The notes beneath the pieces are model-generated. The model ran no database searches. It was given only the letters and a program-made list of their open reading frames with translations, and had not been told where the DNA came from. The position numbers were made by a program, and so were the translations under genes. Positions 6,838-13,744 of a DNA stretch of 13,744 nt are shown piece by piece. The first letter of the stretch is position 1. Each line of letters begins with the position of its first letter. The DNA is from Kiritimatiellia bacterium (GTDB taxonomy: Bacteria > Verrucomicrobiota > Kiritimatiellia > RFP12 > UBA1067): NCBI GenBank assembly GCA_028701555.1, contig JAQVQN010000020.1, forward strand, positions 1-13,744, in the 5' to 3' direction.

Positions 6838-9800
6838 ATGAAACGGGTTTTTGTTTTCGGGGGGAGCCTTACAAAATTTAGGGTGGCGGTTTTAGCGTGT
6901 GCGGCCGCTTTGTTAGTACATGTGTCGCAAGGACTCGCCGAAGAGGGTCAGGGGCGGATCGCTGTGCTGCGGGAGCCGGCGGTGGCGCGTCGCGACGGCC
7001 ATGCCGATCCTGAACATCTGGCGAGGTTGTTGCAGGACGCCGGCCTGCGCACTTTTTTTATACGAGCCGCAGATTTGGGTGATGAGGCAAGCTTCAGCCA
7101 CGCTAAGGTTGATCTCGTGGTCTTGCCTAACGCGCCGTTCTTCCCGCAGCAGGCGATGGCTAATTTCAAAAAGTACCTCAAGGCGGGCGGGGCTTTCTTT
7201 TCGATCGGCGGTTACGCTTTTGACGAGCTGTGCGTGCCGGCGGCGAACGGCTGGGATGTCTGGGCGAACGGTCTGAAAGATCGTAACGCGCGGCTCAACA
7301 CCCGTTACGGCGAGCATGGCGACACCATGCGTCTGCACCCGGAACAGATCGGGGTTTTCGATCCCTCTTTCCTGCTGCGCGATGTCGCGCACATTCTGCC
7401 GTCCGCCGGTCAGTTTGTGGCGGCGGGCGCATGGCGGCATGACGCTGCCGGGCTGCAGGGCCCTGCAGCCGTGGCCATGACCGGCAGCAACAACCCGGTC
7501 TTCCCGGAGGTCTATGCGCGCTGGATACCTTTACTGGAAAGCATTGACCGACTCGGCCGTCCGCGCGGGCCGGTGGCTGCGCTGGTGTTGAACTATGCCG
7601 GTCCATATGCCGGGGCAAATTGGGGTTTTTGCGGCGTGACCGACCGTAACCTTTTCAGCGGCGCGTATCCCGAAGTTGAAGTTATGTTTACGGCTGCCTG
7701 CCGCAAATTGCTGGGTGGGCCGTACCTGCGGACCGTGAAGAGCGACATGGCCTGTTACCGGCCCGGCGAGGAGGCGAGGATACGCGCGGCTGTGTATGGA
7801 GTCTCTGGGCCCTCCGCGAAACTCGCGGTGCGTTTCAGGGTCAACGGTAAGCTTGCGGCAGAGGTGCCGCTGGCGGATGGGATGGCCGAATGTTTGTTCA
7901 AGGTCGAGCCGGGGACGCCCGACTTCTTAGAGTTTTCGGGCGAGCTGGTGGAGCAGGAAGTTGTATCTGACGTGATGCGCGGCGGGTTCGCGGTTTTTAA
8001 TCCGGCTGCCGCCGAGATCGGTCCGCGCGTGGAGTGGCGCGGTAACTATTTTGATTTCAACGGGCGGCCTTTGTTCTTCGGCGGCGTGAACACGTCCGGC
8101 ATGATGTTTTATTCCGACAACGAAAATCCGCTGGTGTGGCGTCGTGATCTGGCGCGCATGGGTGACTATGCCATAAACACTCTGCGCTTATTGCACTTCT
8201 CGCCTTTCAGCGACGATGATGGTACTAAAAGTCGCGGCTCTTCGATGAATCTAAAGAATCGACCAGAGAAGTTGCGTCGTCAGGCTGACGCCATTGTGCA
8301 ACTAGCGCAGACCAATCAGGTGTCGGTGTTTCTTTCGCTGCACGACTGGCTACCGCTGGACATTTCCGATGAAGAACTGGCAATGCAGCAGGACTGGAAC
8401 CGATTCTGGGTGCAACGGTACGCTGGGGTTCCGGGGATGTTGTACGACATTCAGAACGAGCCGGGCACAGCGCTGAGAAATTATGAGGTGCTGCGTCCGC
8501 TGTACGAGAGGTGGTTGCGTGACAGGTACGGATCCGTAAATACCGCCTACAAATTGTGGAGCGATTCCGGCGGCAAGCCCGGAATAGACTTCAATGCCAA
8601 AGCGGCAGGCTGGCGTGACTTGCGTGTGCGCGACAACGAGCGTTTCCGGGCCTGGTTATACGCGCGTTGGCAGAACGAAAACGCGGCAGGCGTGAGGGCA
8701 GGCGCGCCGCACGCGGCGGTGACGGTCGGACATCTGCAGAACCACACGTCCAGCGAGAAAGTTTTGGACACGGCGGGCATTGATTTCGTCAACATCCACC
8801 ACTACGGCGAGGTCAGCCATTTGCGCGGCATTCTGAAGCTGATCGACCGCAGGTTCGAGGGCAAGGGATTTTCGCTGGGCGAGTTCGGTTCTAAGATAGC
8901 GCACACGGCGCGCAACAAAGGCGATTGGGGCGATCCGCACGAGGCTTCGGTCAGCCACTACTTGGCGGTCGGGCATTATGCCTTGGGCATGGGCGCGGCC
9001 TTTGTCGCCAACTGGAGCTGGAAGGATTTCCGCGACTGCGTGTTTCCGTGGGGTGTTACGCACGCCGACCTGACACCGAAGCCGGTGCTGTTGGCGTATC
9101 GTAACATGATGCTGCTTTTCAGGACTGCGCAGCCGCGTTATGAGGCTCCCCGGCTGTATCTGGTGCTGCCCGACAGTTTCCGCTTGGGGCCGGACAGTGA
9201 GCGTATACACGGTGCCCTGCATCGGGCGACTGACTGGCTGCTCAGCGCGAACGTGCCGTTCGGTGTGATCAATGAAGAGTCGCTGGAGCGGCTGCCGCCG
9301 GAGGCGCGGGCGCTGGTGTGGCCGCTGGCGATATGCCCATCCGACAAGGCTTTTGACCTGGCTGCAAATTTTGCGGCAAAGGGCGGACACCTTTACCTCA
9401 GCGGCGATCCTCGCTTTGACGAGCACCGCAGGCCCGAACGCCGCGACCGTCTGGAGCGTTTGGGGCACAAGGCCCTGGTGCCCGAGCCGCAATCCCCGTT
9501 CTCTGGAACGGAGTTGCCGCAGGATTTGATGTTCAGGCTTTCGCCGGACGGGCGTGTGGCGTGGATGCCGGAGCCGCTGGAGCTGCTGGACAATCTGTTC
9601 GGTCCGGGGCGCGCGATATACCGGCGTTTCATCGACGAGGTGTCCGTGGTGCCGCGCGTCAGGCTGGCGCAAGAGGACAGCGACATACACATCTTTGATG
9701 TCGCTTTGCGCAACGGTTCGGCGCTGGTGGGCGTTAACATGTCAAAGGCCAAGCGGCGGGTTGTGGTGCTGTCGCACAACGGATATCCTGAGATTGTGGT

Positions 9801-10224
9801 AGACATCGCGGCAGGCCGCACGCTTTACGTGCAGTTGGGGTTGGATGGCAGGGTGGTCGCGGCGGCGGCGCAAGGCCGGCTGGCGGTCAACGGCAACGAC
9901 ATACTTGCGGAAGGCTGCGGCGATATGGCTTTCCTGGCGCTGGATGGGCGCGATTTGCGCGAGTCCGGACAGGTGGCGGCAATGCCTTTCGGGCCGGGAC
10001 GTTTTGCGCTGGCGCGCGCGGCAGGCAGTGTGCCGCTTGCGGGTGCGGTCGGCGAGTTCAGGGACGGCCGGTGGGTGACGCTGGAAGAGCAGCGGCTTGA
10101 AACTGGTGGCGGGGCGGTCGCGGGCGCGGTTGATTCCGCCACCGCCTATGACCTGCGGGTGCTGCACGGCGGGGCGGGGGACGCTTGCGCCGAGTTTGAA
10201 AAACTGCTGTATGTGCGGCAGTGA
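6838..10224 (+). CDS. Large secreted clan GH-A glycoside hydrolase with amidotransferase-like domains
   Basis: This 1128-residue exported protein begins with a signal peptide of about 34 residues (basic start, hydrophobic AVLACAAALLV, cleavage near GLA). A GATase-like alpha/beta domain (about 40-190) includes DLVVLPNAPFF and GGAFFSIGG. A beta-sandwich linker (about 295-390) precedes a TIM-barrel catalytic domain (about 397-770). In the barrel, N540-E541-P542 gives the acid/base Glu and FSLGE682FG gives the probable nucleophile, as in clan GH-A. A second alpha/beta domain (about 771-930, starting RLYLVLPDS) resembles the trimerisation domain of GH42 beta-galactosidases, and a beta-rich tail completes it. 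Family is GH42-like or GH5-like, and the substrate is unknown. An in-frame stop at 6826 limits the start to GTG 6832 or ATG 6838. The ATG is chosen, but neither has a clear Shine-Dalgarno sequence, which is unusual in this cluster. Confidence 0.85.
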   Translation: MKRVFVFGGSLTKFRVAVLACAAALLVHVSQGLAEEGQGRIAVLREPAVARRDGHADPEHLARLLQDAGLRTFFIRAADLGDEASFSHAKVDLVVLPNAPFFPQQAMANFKKYLKAGGAFFSIGGYAFDELCVPAANGWDVWANGLKDRNARLNTRYGEHGDTMRLHPEQIGVFDPSFLLRDVAHILPSAGQFVAAGAWRHDAAGLQGPAAVAMTGSNNPVFPEVYARWIPLLESIDRLGRPRGPVAALVLNYAGPYAGANWGFCGVTDRNLFSGAYPEVEVMFTAACRKLLGGPYLRTVKSDMACYRPGEEARIRAAVYGVSGPSAKLAVRFRVNGKLAAEVPLADGMAECLFKVEPGTPDFLEFSGELVEQEVVSDVMRGGFAVFNPAAAEIGPRVEWRGNYFDFNGRPLFFGGVNTSGMMFYSDNENPLVWRRDLARMGDYAINTLRLLHFSPFSDDDGTKSRGSSMNLKNRPEKLRRQADAIVQLAQTNQVSVFLSLHDWLPLDISDEELAMQQDWNRFWVQRYAGVPGMLYDIQNEPGTALRNYEVLRPLYERWLRDRYGSVNTAYKLWSDSGGKPGIDFNAKAAGWRDLRVRDNERFRAWLYARWQNENAAGVRAGAPHAAVTVGHLQNHTSSEKVLDTAGIDFVNIHHYGEVSHLRGILKLIDRRFEGKGFSLGEFGSKIAHTARNKGDWGDPHEASVSHYLAVGHYALGMGAAFVANWSWKDFRDCVFPWGVTHADLTPKPVLLAYRNMMLLFRTAQPRYEAPRLYLVLPDSFRLGPDSERIHGALHRATDWLLSANVPFGVINEESLERLPPEARALVWPLAICPSDKAFDLAANFAAKGGHLYLSGDPRFDEHRRPERRDRLERLGHKALVPEPQSPFSGTELPQDLMFRLSPDGRVAWMPEPLELLDNLFGPGRAIYRRFIDEVSVVPRVRLAQEDSDIHIFDVALRNGSALVGVNMSKAKRRVVVLSHNGYPEIVVDIAAGRTLYVQLGLDGRVVAAAAQGRLAVNGNDILAEGCGDMAFLALDGRDLRESGQVAAMPFGPGRFALARAAGSVPLAGAVGEFRDGRWVTLEEQRLETGGGAVAGAVDSATAYDLRVLHGGAGDACAEFEKLLYVRQ

Positions 10225-10241
10225 AACAAGGGAGGTATGTG

Positions 10242-11528
10242 ATGAGAAAGATGACGATGGTGTTTTGGTTGGCACCGATGTGGCTGTCGGCGCAATCGCT
10301 GGAGATCAAGGCGGACAGCGCGTCGGCGGTTTATGCGGCCGGAGATGTCGCGTCGCTGACCATTCTGGCGAAGGGTGCCGACGGCAAAGCCTTGGAATCA
10401 GGCAGTTTGAAGGTCAGTCTGAATAATTTCGGGCCGGTGGTGATAACGAATGCAGTTTTCGATCTGTCGCAGGCCAACCCTGTGAGTGTTTCGGGAACGC
10501 TGCGCGAGCCGGGTTTTATGCTTTGCAATGCGTCGACCAAAGTCGGTGACAAGGAGGTCAAGGCACTGTTCGGCTCCGCTTTCTCGCCTGAGAAGATCGA
10601 GCCGGGCTGCGCGAGGCCTATGGATTTCGACGAGTTCTGGGACACCGCCGTTAAGAAACTAGAGGCCGAGGTACCGCTTGATCCTAAAGTCGAACGCCTT
10701 GAAAAGCACAGCAACGAGCGCCGCGAAAGCTTCCGGGTGAGTTTTGCCACGGCAGGCGGCAAGCGGGTGTACGGGTTTTTGTGTGTGCCCAAGGGGGCTG
10801 GGCCGTTTCCGGCACATGTGAATGTGCCCGGCGCGGGACCGGGGGTGGTGGCGCCGCAAACGCACTTGGCCGATCAGGGCTATATCAGCCTTGTCATGAA
10901 CGTACACCCGTTTGAACCGGCGGAGAACATTGAGGAGCAGAAGCGTTTGTACGGCGAACAGGACCGCATGCTGAAAGAGAGGTACGGCGCGCCGCGTTAC
11001 TGTCAGTCGGGTGCGACGGAGCGCGAGACCTACTTCTTTTATCCGATCATTCTGGGGATCAACCGCGCGGTCAACTGGCTGGCGGAACGTACGGATGTTA
11101 ACAAGGCGCGTTTTCTGTACTCTGGATCGAGTCAGGGCGGCGGATTCGGGTTTTATCTATGCGGACTGAACCGCAACTTCACGCAGGGCGTCATCCATGT
11201 GCCGGCGATCACCGACCTGCTGGGGTTCAAAGAGGGGCGTGCATCAGGTTGGCCAAGGCTGGTAGAAAGCTTGCCTGAAAAAGACAAGGCCGCGGCGATT
11301 AAGGTCGCGCCGTATTTTGACGGGGCGCATTTTGCGGCCCGGATCACCTGCCCGGTGCGGGTGTCGGTGGGCTTCATCGACACCACCTGCCCGCCCTCGG
11401 CGGTGTATGCAGGCTACAACGCGCTCAAGGTGCGGGATAAGGAGATGGCCCACGGCATTTCCATGCCGCACAGGGTTTTCCCCGAGATCCGGCAACGGCT
11501 GGACGAACAGTGGTTGAGAAAAAAATAA
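10242..11528 (+). CDS. Secreted acetyl xylan esterase / cephalosporin-C deacetylase-like (CE7)
   Basis: This is a 428-residue alpha/beta hydrolase that probably removes acetyl groups from sugars. A signal peptide ends at LSA (15-17). Residues about 18-120 form an extra beta-sandwich domain, and the AXE1 domain starts near RPMDFDEFWD (125-134). The nucleophile elbow is SGSSQGGG (294-301) with S297, as in the CE7 motif G-x-S-Q-G-G. The acid is D380 in GFIDTTCPP, the family's D-x-x-C-P-P signature, and the likely catalytic His is H410 in MPHR. Start choice: GGGAGG lies 6 nt before the ATG at 10242. An in-frame GTG at 10221 overlaps the previous stop but lacks a ribosome site. The 17-nt gap says it is co-transcribed with the glycosidase, which fits joint attack on an acetylated polysaccharide. 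Confidence 0.88.
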   Translation: MRKMTMVFWLAPMWLSAQSLEIKADSASAVYAAGDVASLTILAKGADGKALESGSLKVSLNNFGPVVITNAVFDLSQANPVSVSGTLREPGFMLCNASTKVGDKEVKALFGSAFSPEKIEPGCARPMDFDEFWDTAVKKLEAEVPLDPKVERLEKHSNERRESFRVSFATAGGKRVYGFLCVPKGAGPFPAHVNVPGAGPGVVAPQTHLADQGYISLVMNVHPFEPAENIEEQKRLYGEQDRMLKERYGAPRYCQSGATERETYFFYPIILGINRAVNWLAERTDVNKARFLYSGSSQGGGFGFYLCGLNRNFTQGVIHVPAITDLLGFKEGRASGWPRLVESLPEKDKAAAIKVAPYFDGAHFAARITCPVRVSVGFIDTTCPPSAVYAGYNALKVRDKEMAHGISMPHRVFPEIRQRLDEQWLRKK

Positions 11529-11539
11529 TCACAGGCCTG

Positions 11540-11568
11540 TTGACAAGGCCGCCGATACCGGATATTTT
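11540..11568 (+). promoter_or_regulatory. Candidate sigma70-type promoter for the ilvB leader
   Basis: A consensus TTGACA (11540-11545) is followed after exactly 17 bp by TATTTT (11563-11568, 4/6), giving a start near 11575. The -35 box lies in the loop of a GGCCT/AGGCC inverted repeat (11534-11550). A second TTGACA at 11570-11575 pairs with CATAAT (11597-11602) only at a 21-bp spacing and is less likely. This promoter would separate ilvBN expression from the upstream esterase. Confidence 0.5.
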
Positions 11569-11600
11569 ATTGACAAACCATGAAATTGGAACGCGACATA

Positions 11601-11681
11601 ATGACAGTTGCCAGCAGCCTCCTCGTTACCGGGCGGGTTACGCCCGTATTTTCAGTAACGTTGTGTCAGGCGGGCTCCTGA
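11601..11681 (+). CDS. Putative ilvB leader peptide (attenuator ORF)
   Basis: This is a 26-codon frame starting MTVASSLLVTGRV and ending in CQAGS. It holds five Val and three Leu codons, including CTC-CTC-GTT in a row (11619-11627). The ATG lies about 26 nt after the predicted transcription start, with GGAA 10 nt before it. An alternative in-frame ATG is at 11580. The frame overlaps the leader hairpin, and its stop codon sits just past the second GGCGGG segment. E. coli ilvBN is attenuated by Val and Leu through such a peptide. Here the control codons are scattered and not in a long run, so coding is plausible but unproven. Confidence 0.4.
   Translation: MTVASSLLVTGRVTPVFSVTLCQAGS
11624..11660 (+). 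promoter_or_regulatory. Leader hairpin upstream of ilvB
   Basis: An inner stem CGGGCG/CGCCCG (11630-11635 with 11641-11646, 5-nt loop) is continued by an outer stem CGTTAC/GTAACG (11624-11629 with 11655-11660) across an 8-nt bulge. It overlaps the Val/Leu codons of the putative leader peptide, so a ribosome stalled there would prevent it from forming. Its loop side contains GGCGGGT (11632-11638), which can also pair with the terminator's 5' arm. Confidence 0.5.
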
Positions 11682-11717
11682 TTAAGTTAAGTCAGTGATT
11701 CCAGAGTCAGTAAAGAG

Positions 11718-11751
11718 ACCCGCCGTTATTTCAGACGGCGGGTTTTTGTTT
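11718..11751 (+). terminator. Intrinsic terminator before ilvB, probable attenuator
   Basis: A perfect 9-bp stem ACCCGCCGT/ACGGCGGGT (11718-11726 with 11735-11743, 8-nt loop) runs straight into TTTTGTTT. It is 64 nt upstream of the ilvB start and 189 nt past the esterase stop, with a promoter in between. Its 5' arm can alternatively pair with GGCGGG at 11669-11674 or GGCGGGT at 11632-11638, either of which would block termination. It could also simply end upstream transcripts. Confidence 0.85.
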
Positions 11752-11815
11752 ATAGGGTGTGAATGAAAAAAAGGTGTATGCTTGGCGGCATGGCACCGAG
11801 GAAAAGGATTGGAAA

Positions 11816-13579
11816 ATGAAAGACAAGAAAACAACCGGCAAAGCCAACGAACCAGAGCAACCCAGTAGGAGCGGAGCGCAATGCGTCGTGGACGGACTGG
11901 TCAAGGCCGGCTGCGAGGTCCTTTTCGGCTATCCGGGCGGCGCGGTGCTGGACATTTTCAACTGTATTTATGATGCGCCTTTTAATTTTGTGCTGACCCG
12001 GCACGAGCAGGGGGCTGTGCACATGGCGGACGGCTATGCCCGAGCAACAGGGCGTCCGGGGTGCTGTCTGGTGACATCCGGGCCTGGCGCCACCAACACG
12101 GTGACCGGGCTGGCCACGGCGCACATGGACGGTATTCCGCTGGTGTGTTTCACCGGGCAGGTGGCGCTTAACATGATCGGCAACGATGCCTTTCAGGAGG
12201 CGGACGTGATCGGCATCACGCGGCCTGTGACCAAGTACAACTTTCTGGTGCGCAGCGCGGACGAGTTGCCGGAGATCATCGCCAAGGCCTTCCACATAGC
12301 GACGACCGGCAAGCCCGGTCCGGTGGTGATCGACATACCCAAGAACGTCCAGAAGCAAATGACTGCCGCGACGACGCCTGATAAGGTGACTATGCGCGCT
12401 TATAAGCCTGACGTGGAGATCAGTCCCGACGAGATCAAGAGTTTTGCCGATATGATCAACGGGGCCGAGCGTCCGTTGCTCTACGTCGGAGGCGGCATGA
12501 TTGCTGCGGGTGCATCTGAGATCCTTGCGGAGCTGGCGCACAAGGCCAACATACCGGTCTGCACCACCCTGATGGCGCTGGGAGCGTTTCCCGAGGACGA
12601 CCCGCTCGCGCTGCGCATGGTGGGCATGCACGGCAGTGTGGCCGCGAACTACGCGATCGATCATTGCGACCTGCTGATATCGGCCGGCGCACGTTTCGAC
12701 GACCGCGTGACCGGCAAAATATCCTCTTTTGCAACGCGGGCCAAGATCGTGCATATAGACATCGACCGATCCTCGATCAACAAGAGTGTGCACGCGCATC
12801 TGGGGGTGCACGGGGATTTGCGCAAGGTTTTGGAGGCGGTGACACCGCTGGTCAAGACCTCCGCTCGCGAAGAGTGGATGGCGCAGGTGGCTCAATGGAA
12901 AGAACGTTTTCCGTTCGCATATCCGGAACGCGAGGGCGAGCTGATGCCGCAGTATGTGATCGAGCAGATCTACAAGGTCAGCGGCGGCAAGGCAGTGGTC
13001 ACGACCGATGTGGGCCAGAATCAGATGTGGGCCGCGCAGTTCTTCCGCTACACGCAGCCGCGCACGTTCATATCGTCAGGCGGCTTGGGCACCATGGGCT
13101 TCGGTCTGCCTGCCTGCATTGGCGCACAGTTCGGCAGGCGGGATGAACTGAACGTCTGCATCACCGGAGACGGCGGCGTGCAGATGAACTTCCAGGAGCT
13201 GGTGGTTGCGGTGGAGCACGGACTGCCGATCGTGGTGGTGATTCTCAACAACGGGTATCTGGGCATGGTGCGGCAGTGGCAGGAGCTGTTTTACGATAAG
13301 CGCTATTCCGGTGTGATGTTGAGCCAGAGCGGGCGGGTCCCGAATGAACAGATCCCGGAAAAGAGCGGCTATCTGCCTGACTTCATAAAGATGGCCGAGG
13401 CACATGGTGCCAACGCGCGGCGCATTTCGCGTCCGGAAGAGGTGACGACAGCTTTGAAGGAGGCTTTTGAAAGCCGCCAGACCTGGGTTATCGAGTGCAT
13501 CGTTTCGCCCGAGGCCAACGTGTATCCGATGATTCCGCCCGGGTCGCACGTGGCGGAGATGATCAATCACACGGTTTAG
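11816..13579 (+). CDS. ilvB: Acetolactate synthase large (catalytic) subunit
   Basis: This 587-residue thiamine-diphosphate enzyme condenses pyruvate with pyruvate or 2-oxobutyrate, the first common step of Val, Leu and Ile synthesis. The N-terminal domain has GYPGGAVLDIFN (38-49) and the cofactor-activating Glu E64 in TRHEQGAVHMADGYARATG. The middle domain (about 200-340) carries the FAD-fold motif DLLISAGARFDDRVTGK. The C-terminal domain has the ThDP/Mg motif beginning G451-D-G and ending N478-N479, followed by GYLGMVRQWQELF. The ATG at 11816 is preferred over an upstream in-frame GTG (11759) because AAGGA lies 7 nt before it and the extra residues are not conserved. It is intact and of normal length. 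The regulatory subunit gene follows 55 nt downstream, and the attenuator-like leader lies upstream. Confidence 0.97.
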   Translation: MKDKKTTGKANEPEQPSRSGAQCVVDGLVKAGCEVLFGYPGGAVLDIFNCIYDAPFNFVLTRHEQGAVHMADGYARATGRPGCCLVTSGPGATNTVTGLATAHMDGIPLVCFTGQVALNMIGNDAFQEADVIGITRPVTKYNFLVRSADELPEIIAKAFHIATTGKPGPVVIDIPKNVQKQMTAATTPDKVTMRAYKPDVEISPDEIKSFADMINGAERPLLYVGGGMIAAGASEILAELAHKANIPVCTTLMALGAFPEDDPLALRMVGMHGSVAANYAIDHCDLLISAGARFDDRVTGKISSFATRAKIVHIDIDRSSINKSVHAHLGVHGDLRKVLEAVTPLVKTSAREEWMAQVAQWKERFPFAYPEREGELMPQYVIEQIYKVSGGKAVVTTDVGQNQMWAAQFFRYTQPRTFISSGGLGTMGFGLPACIGAQFGRRDELNVCITGDGGVQMNFQELVVAVEHGLPIVVVILNNGYLGMVRQWQELFYDKRYSGVMLSQSGRVPNEQIPEKSGYLPDFIKMAEAHGANARRISRPEEVTTALKEAFESRQTWVIECIVSPEANVYPMIPPGSHVAEMINHTV

Positions 13580-13590
13580 GGTGAGGTGGA

Positions 13591-13632
13591 ATTAGGAGTT
13601 AGAAGTTAGGAATTAGAAATTAGGAATTAGGA
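13591..13632 (+). repeat. Six tandem heptanucleotide repeats in the ilvB-ilvN gap
   Basis: Six uninterrupted 7-mers fit (A/G)TTAG(A/G)A: ATTAGGA, GTTAGAA, GTTAGGA, ATTAGAA, ATTAGGA, ATTAGGA. They fill the gap up to two bases before the ilvN start codon. Four of the six contain the Shine-Dalgarno core AGGA. The copy at 13622-13625 has the ideal 9-nt spacing and the last copy (13629-13632) is too close at 2 nt. Such short tandem repeats are known in cyanobacteria and other groups. Confidence 0.9.
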
Positions 13633-13634
13633 GT

Positions 13635-13744
13635 ATGAAACACATCATCAATTGTCTGGTGGAGAATCAGCCGGGAGTGCTTGCTCGCATCGTGGGGCTG
13701 ATATCAGGACGGGGTTACAACATTGAAACCCTGAACGTGGGGCC
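13635..13744 (+). CDS. ilvN: Acetolactate synthase small (regulatory) subunit, 5' end only
   Basis: The first 36 codons begin MKHIINCLVENQPGVLARIV and continue GLISGRGYNIETLNVG. This is the N-terminal ACT domain of the IlvN/IlvH regulatory subunit, which binds valine, activates the large subunit and mediates feedback inhibition. The conserved N-x-P-G-V-L-x-R and G-R-G-Y-N-I-E-(T/S)-L motifs are both present. The ribosome-binding core comes from the heptad repeats just upstream. The gene runs off the window, so completeness cannot be judged. Confidence 0.95.
   Translation, partial: MKHIINCLVENQPGVLARIVGLISGRGYNIETLNVG

Noticed and set aside
11570..11602. Second promoter TTGACA/CATAAT before ilvB
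   Set aside because: The 21-bp spacing is too long for a normal sigma70-type promoter, while the TTGACA at 11540 pairs at exactly 17 bp.
11510..11698. 62-codon plus-strand frame between the esterase and ilvB
   Set aside because: It starts inside the esterase gene, has no domain, and crosses the promoter and leader hairpin. The shorter Val/Leu frame in another phase explains the region better.

Overview
The window looks like chromosomal DNA from a GC-rich, Gram-negative member of the Planctomycetota-Verrucomicrobiota group, most likely Kiritimatiellota, Lentisphaerota or Verrucomicrobiota. This is inferred from gene content: a XylR-type regulator (LacI-like sensor fused to an AraC-type DNA-binding domain), a Tat-exported Gfo/Idh/MocA oxidoreductase beside a secreted DUF1080 protein, and a large secreted clan GH-A glycosidase next to a CE7-like esterase. 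No rRNA or other phylogenetic marker settles the phylum.

Layout. On the minus strand, the left end holds ribosomal protein S1 (rpsA, 3' end cut by the window edge). A 407-nt intergenic region rich in small inverted repeats separates it from the XylR-like regulator. Divergently, on the plus strand, comes a carbohydrate cluster: SIS-family sugar-phosphate isomerase, ROK sugar kinase, Tat-exported oxidoreductase, DUF1080 protein, 1128-residue glycosidase and esterase. The spacings are short except for two gaps. One holds a REPIN-like inverted repeat pair (isomerase/kinase gap), the other a set of inverted repeats (DUF1080/glycosidase gap). The right end holds ilvB and the start of ilvN (acetolactate synthase large and small subunits).

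How the genes may work together. The regulator probably senses a sugar and controls the divergent cluster through a 22-bp-spaced direct repeat placed just upstream of a candidate promoter. The exported glycosidase and esterase would deacetylate and trim a plant- or algal-type polysaccharide or glycoside. The exported oxidoreductase and DUF1080 protein would act by 3-keto-glycoside chemistry, and the cytosolic kinase and isomerase would take the released sugar into metabolism. No transporter is present.

The most interesting unannotated structure is upstream of ilvB. A good promoter is followed by a 26-codon Val/Leu-rich open frame, a leader hairpin, three GGCGGG segments that can compete for the same CCCGCC, and a strong intrinsic terminator before the gene. 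This is the architecture of a ribosome-mediated attenuator. Other points are six heptanucleotide repeats that supply the ilvN ribosome-binding region, and a possible structured rpsA leader.
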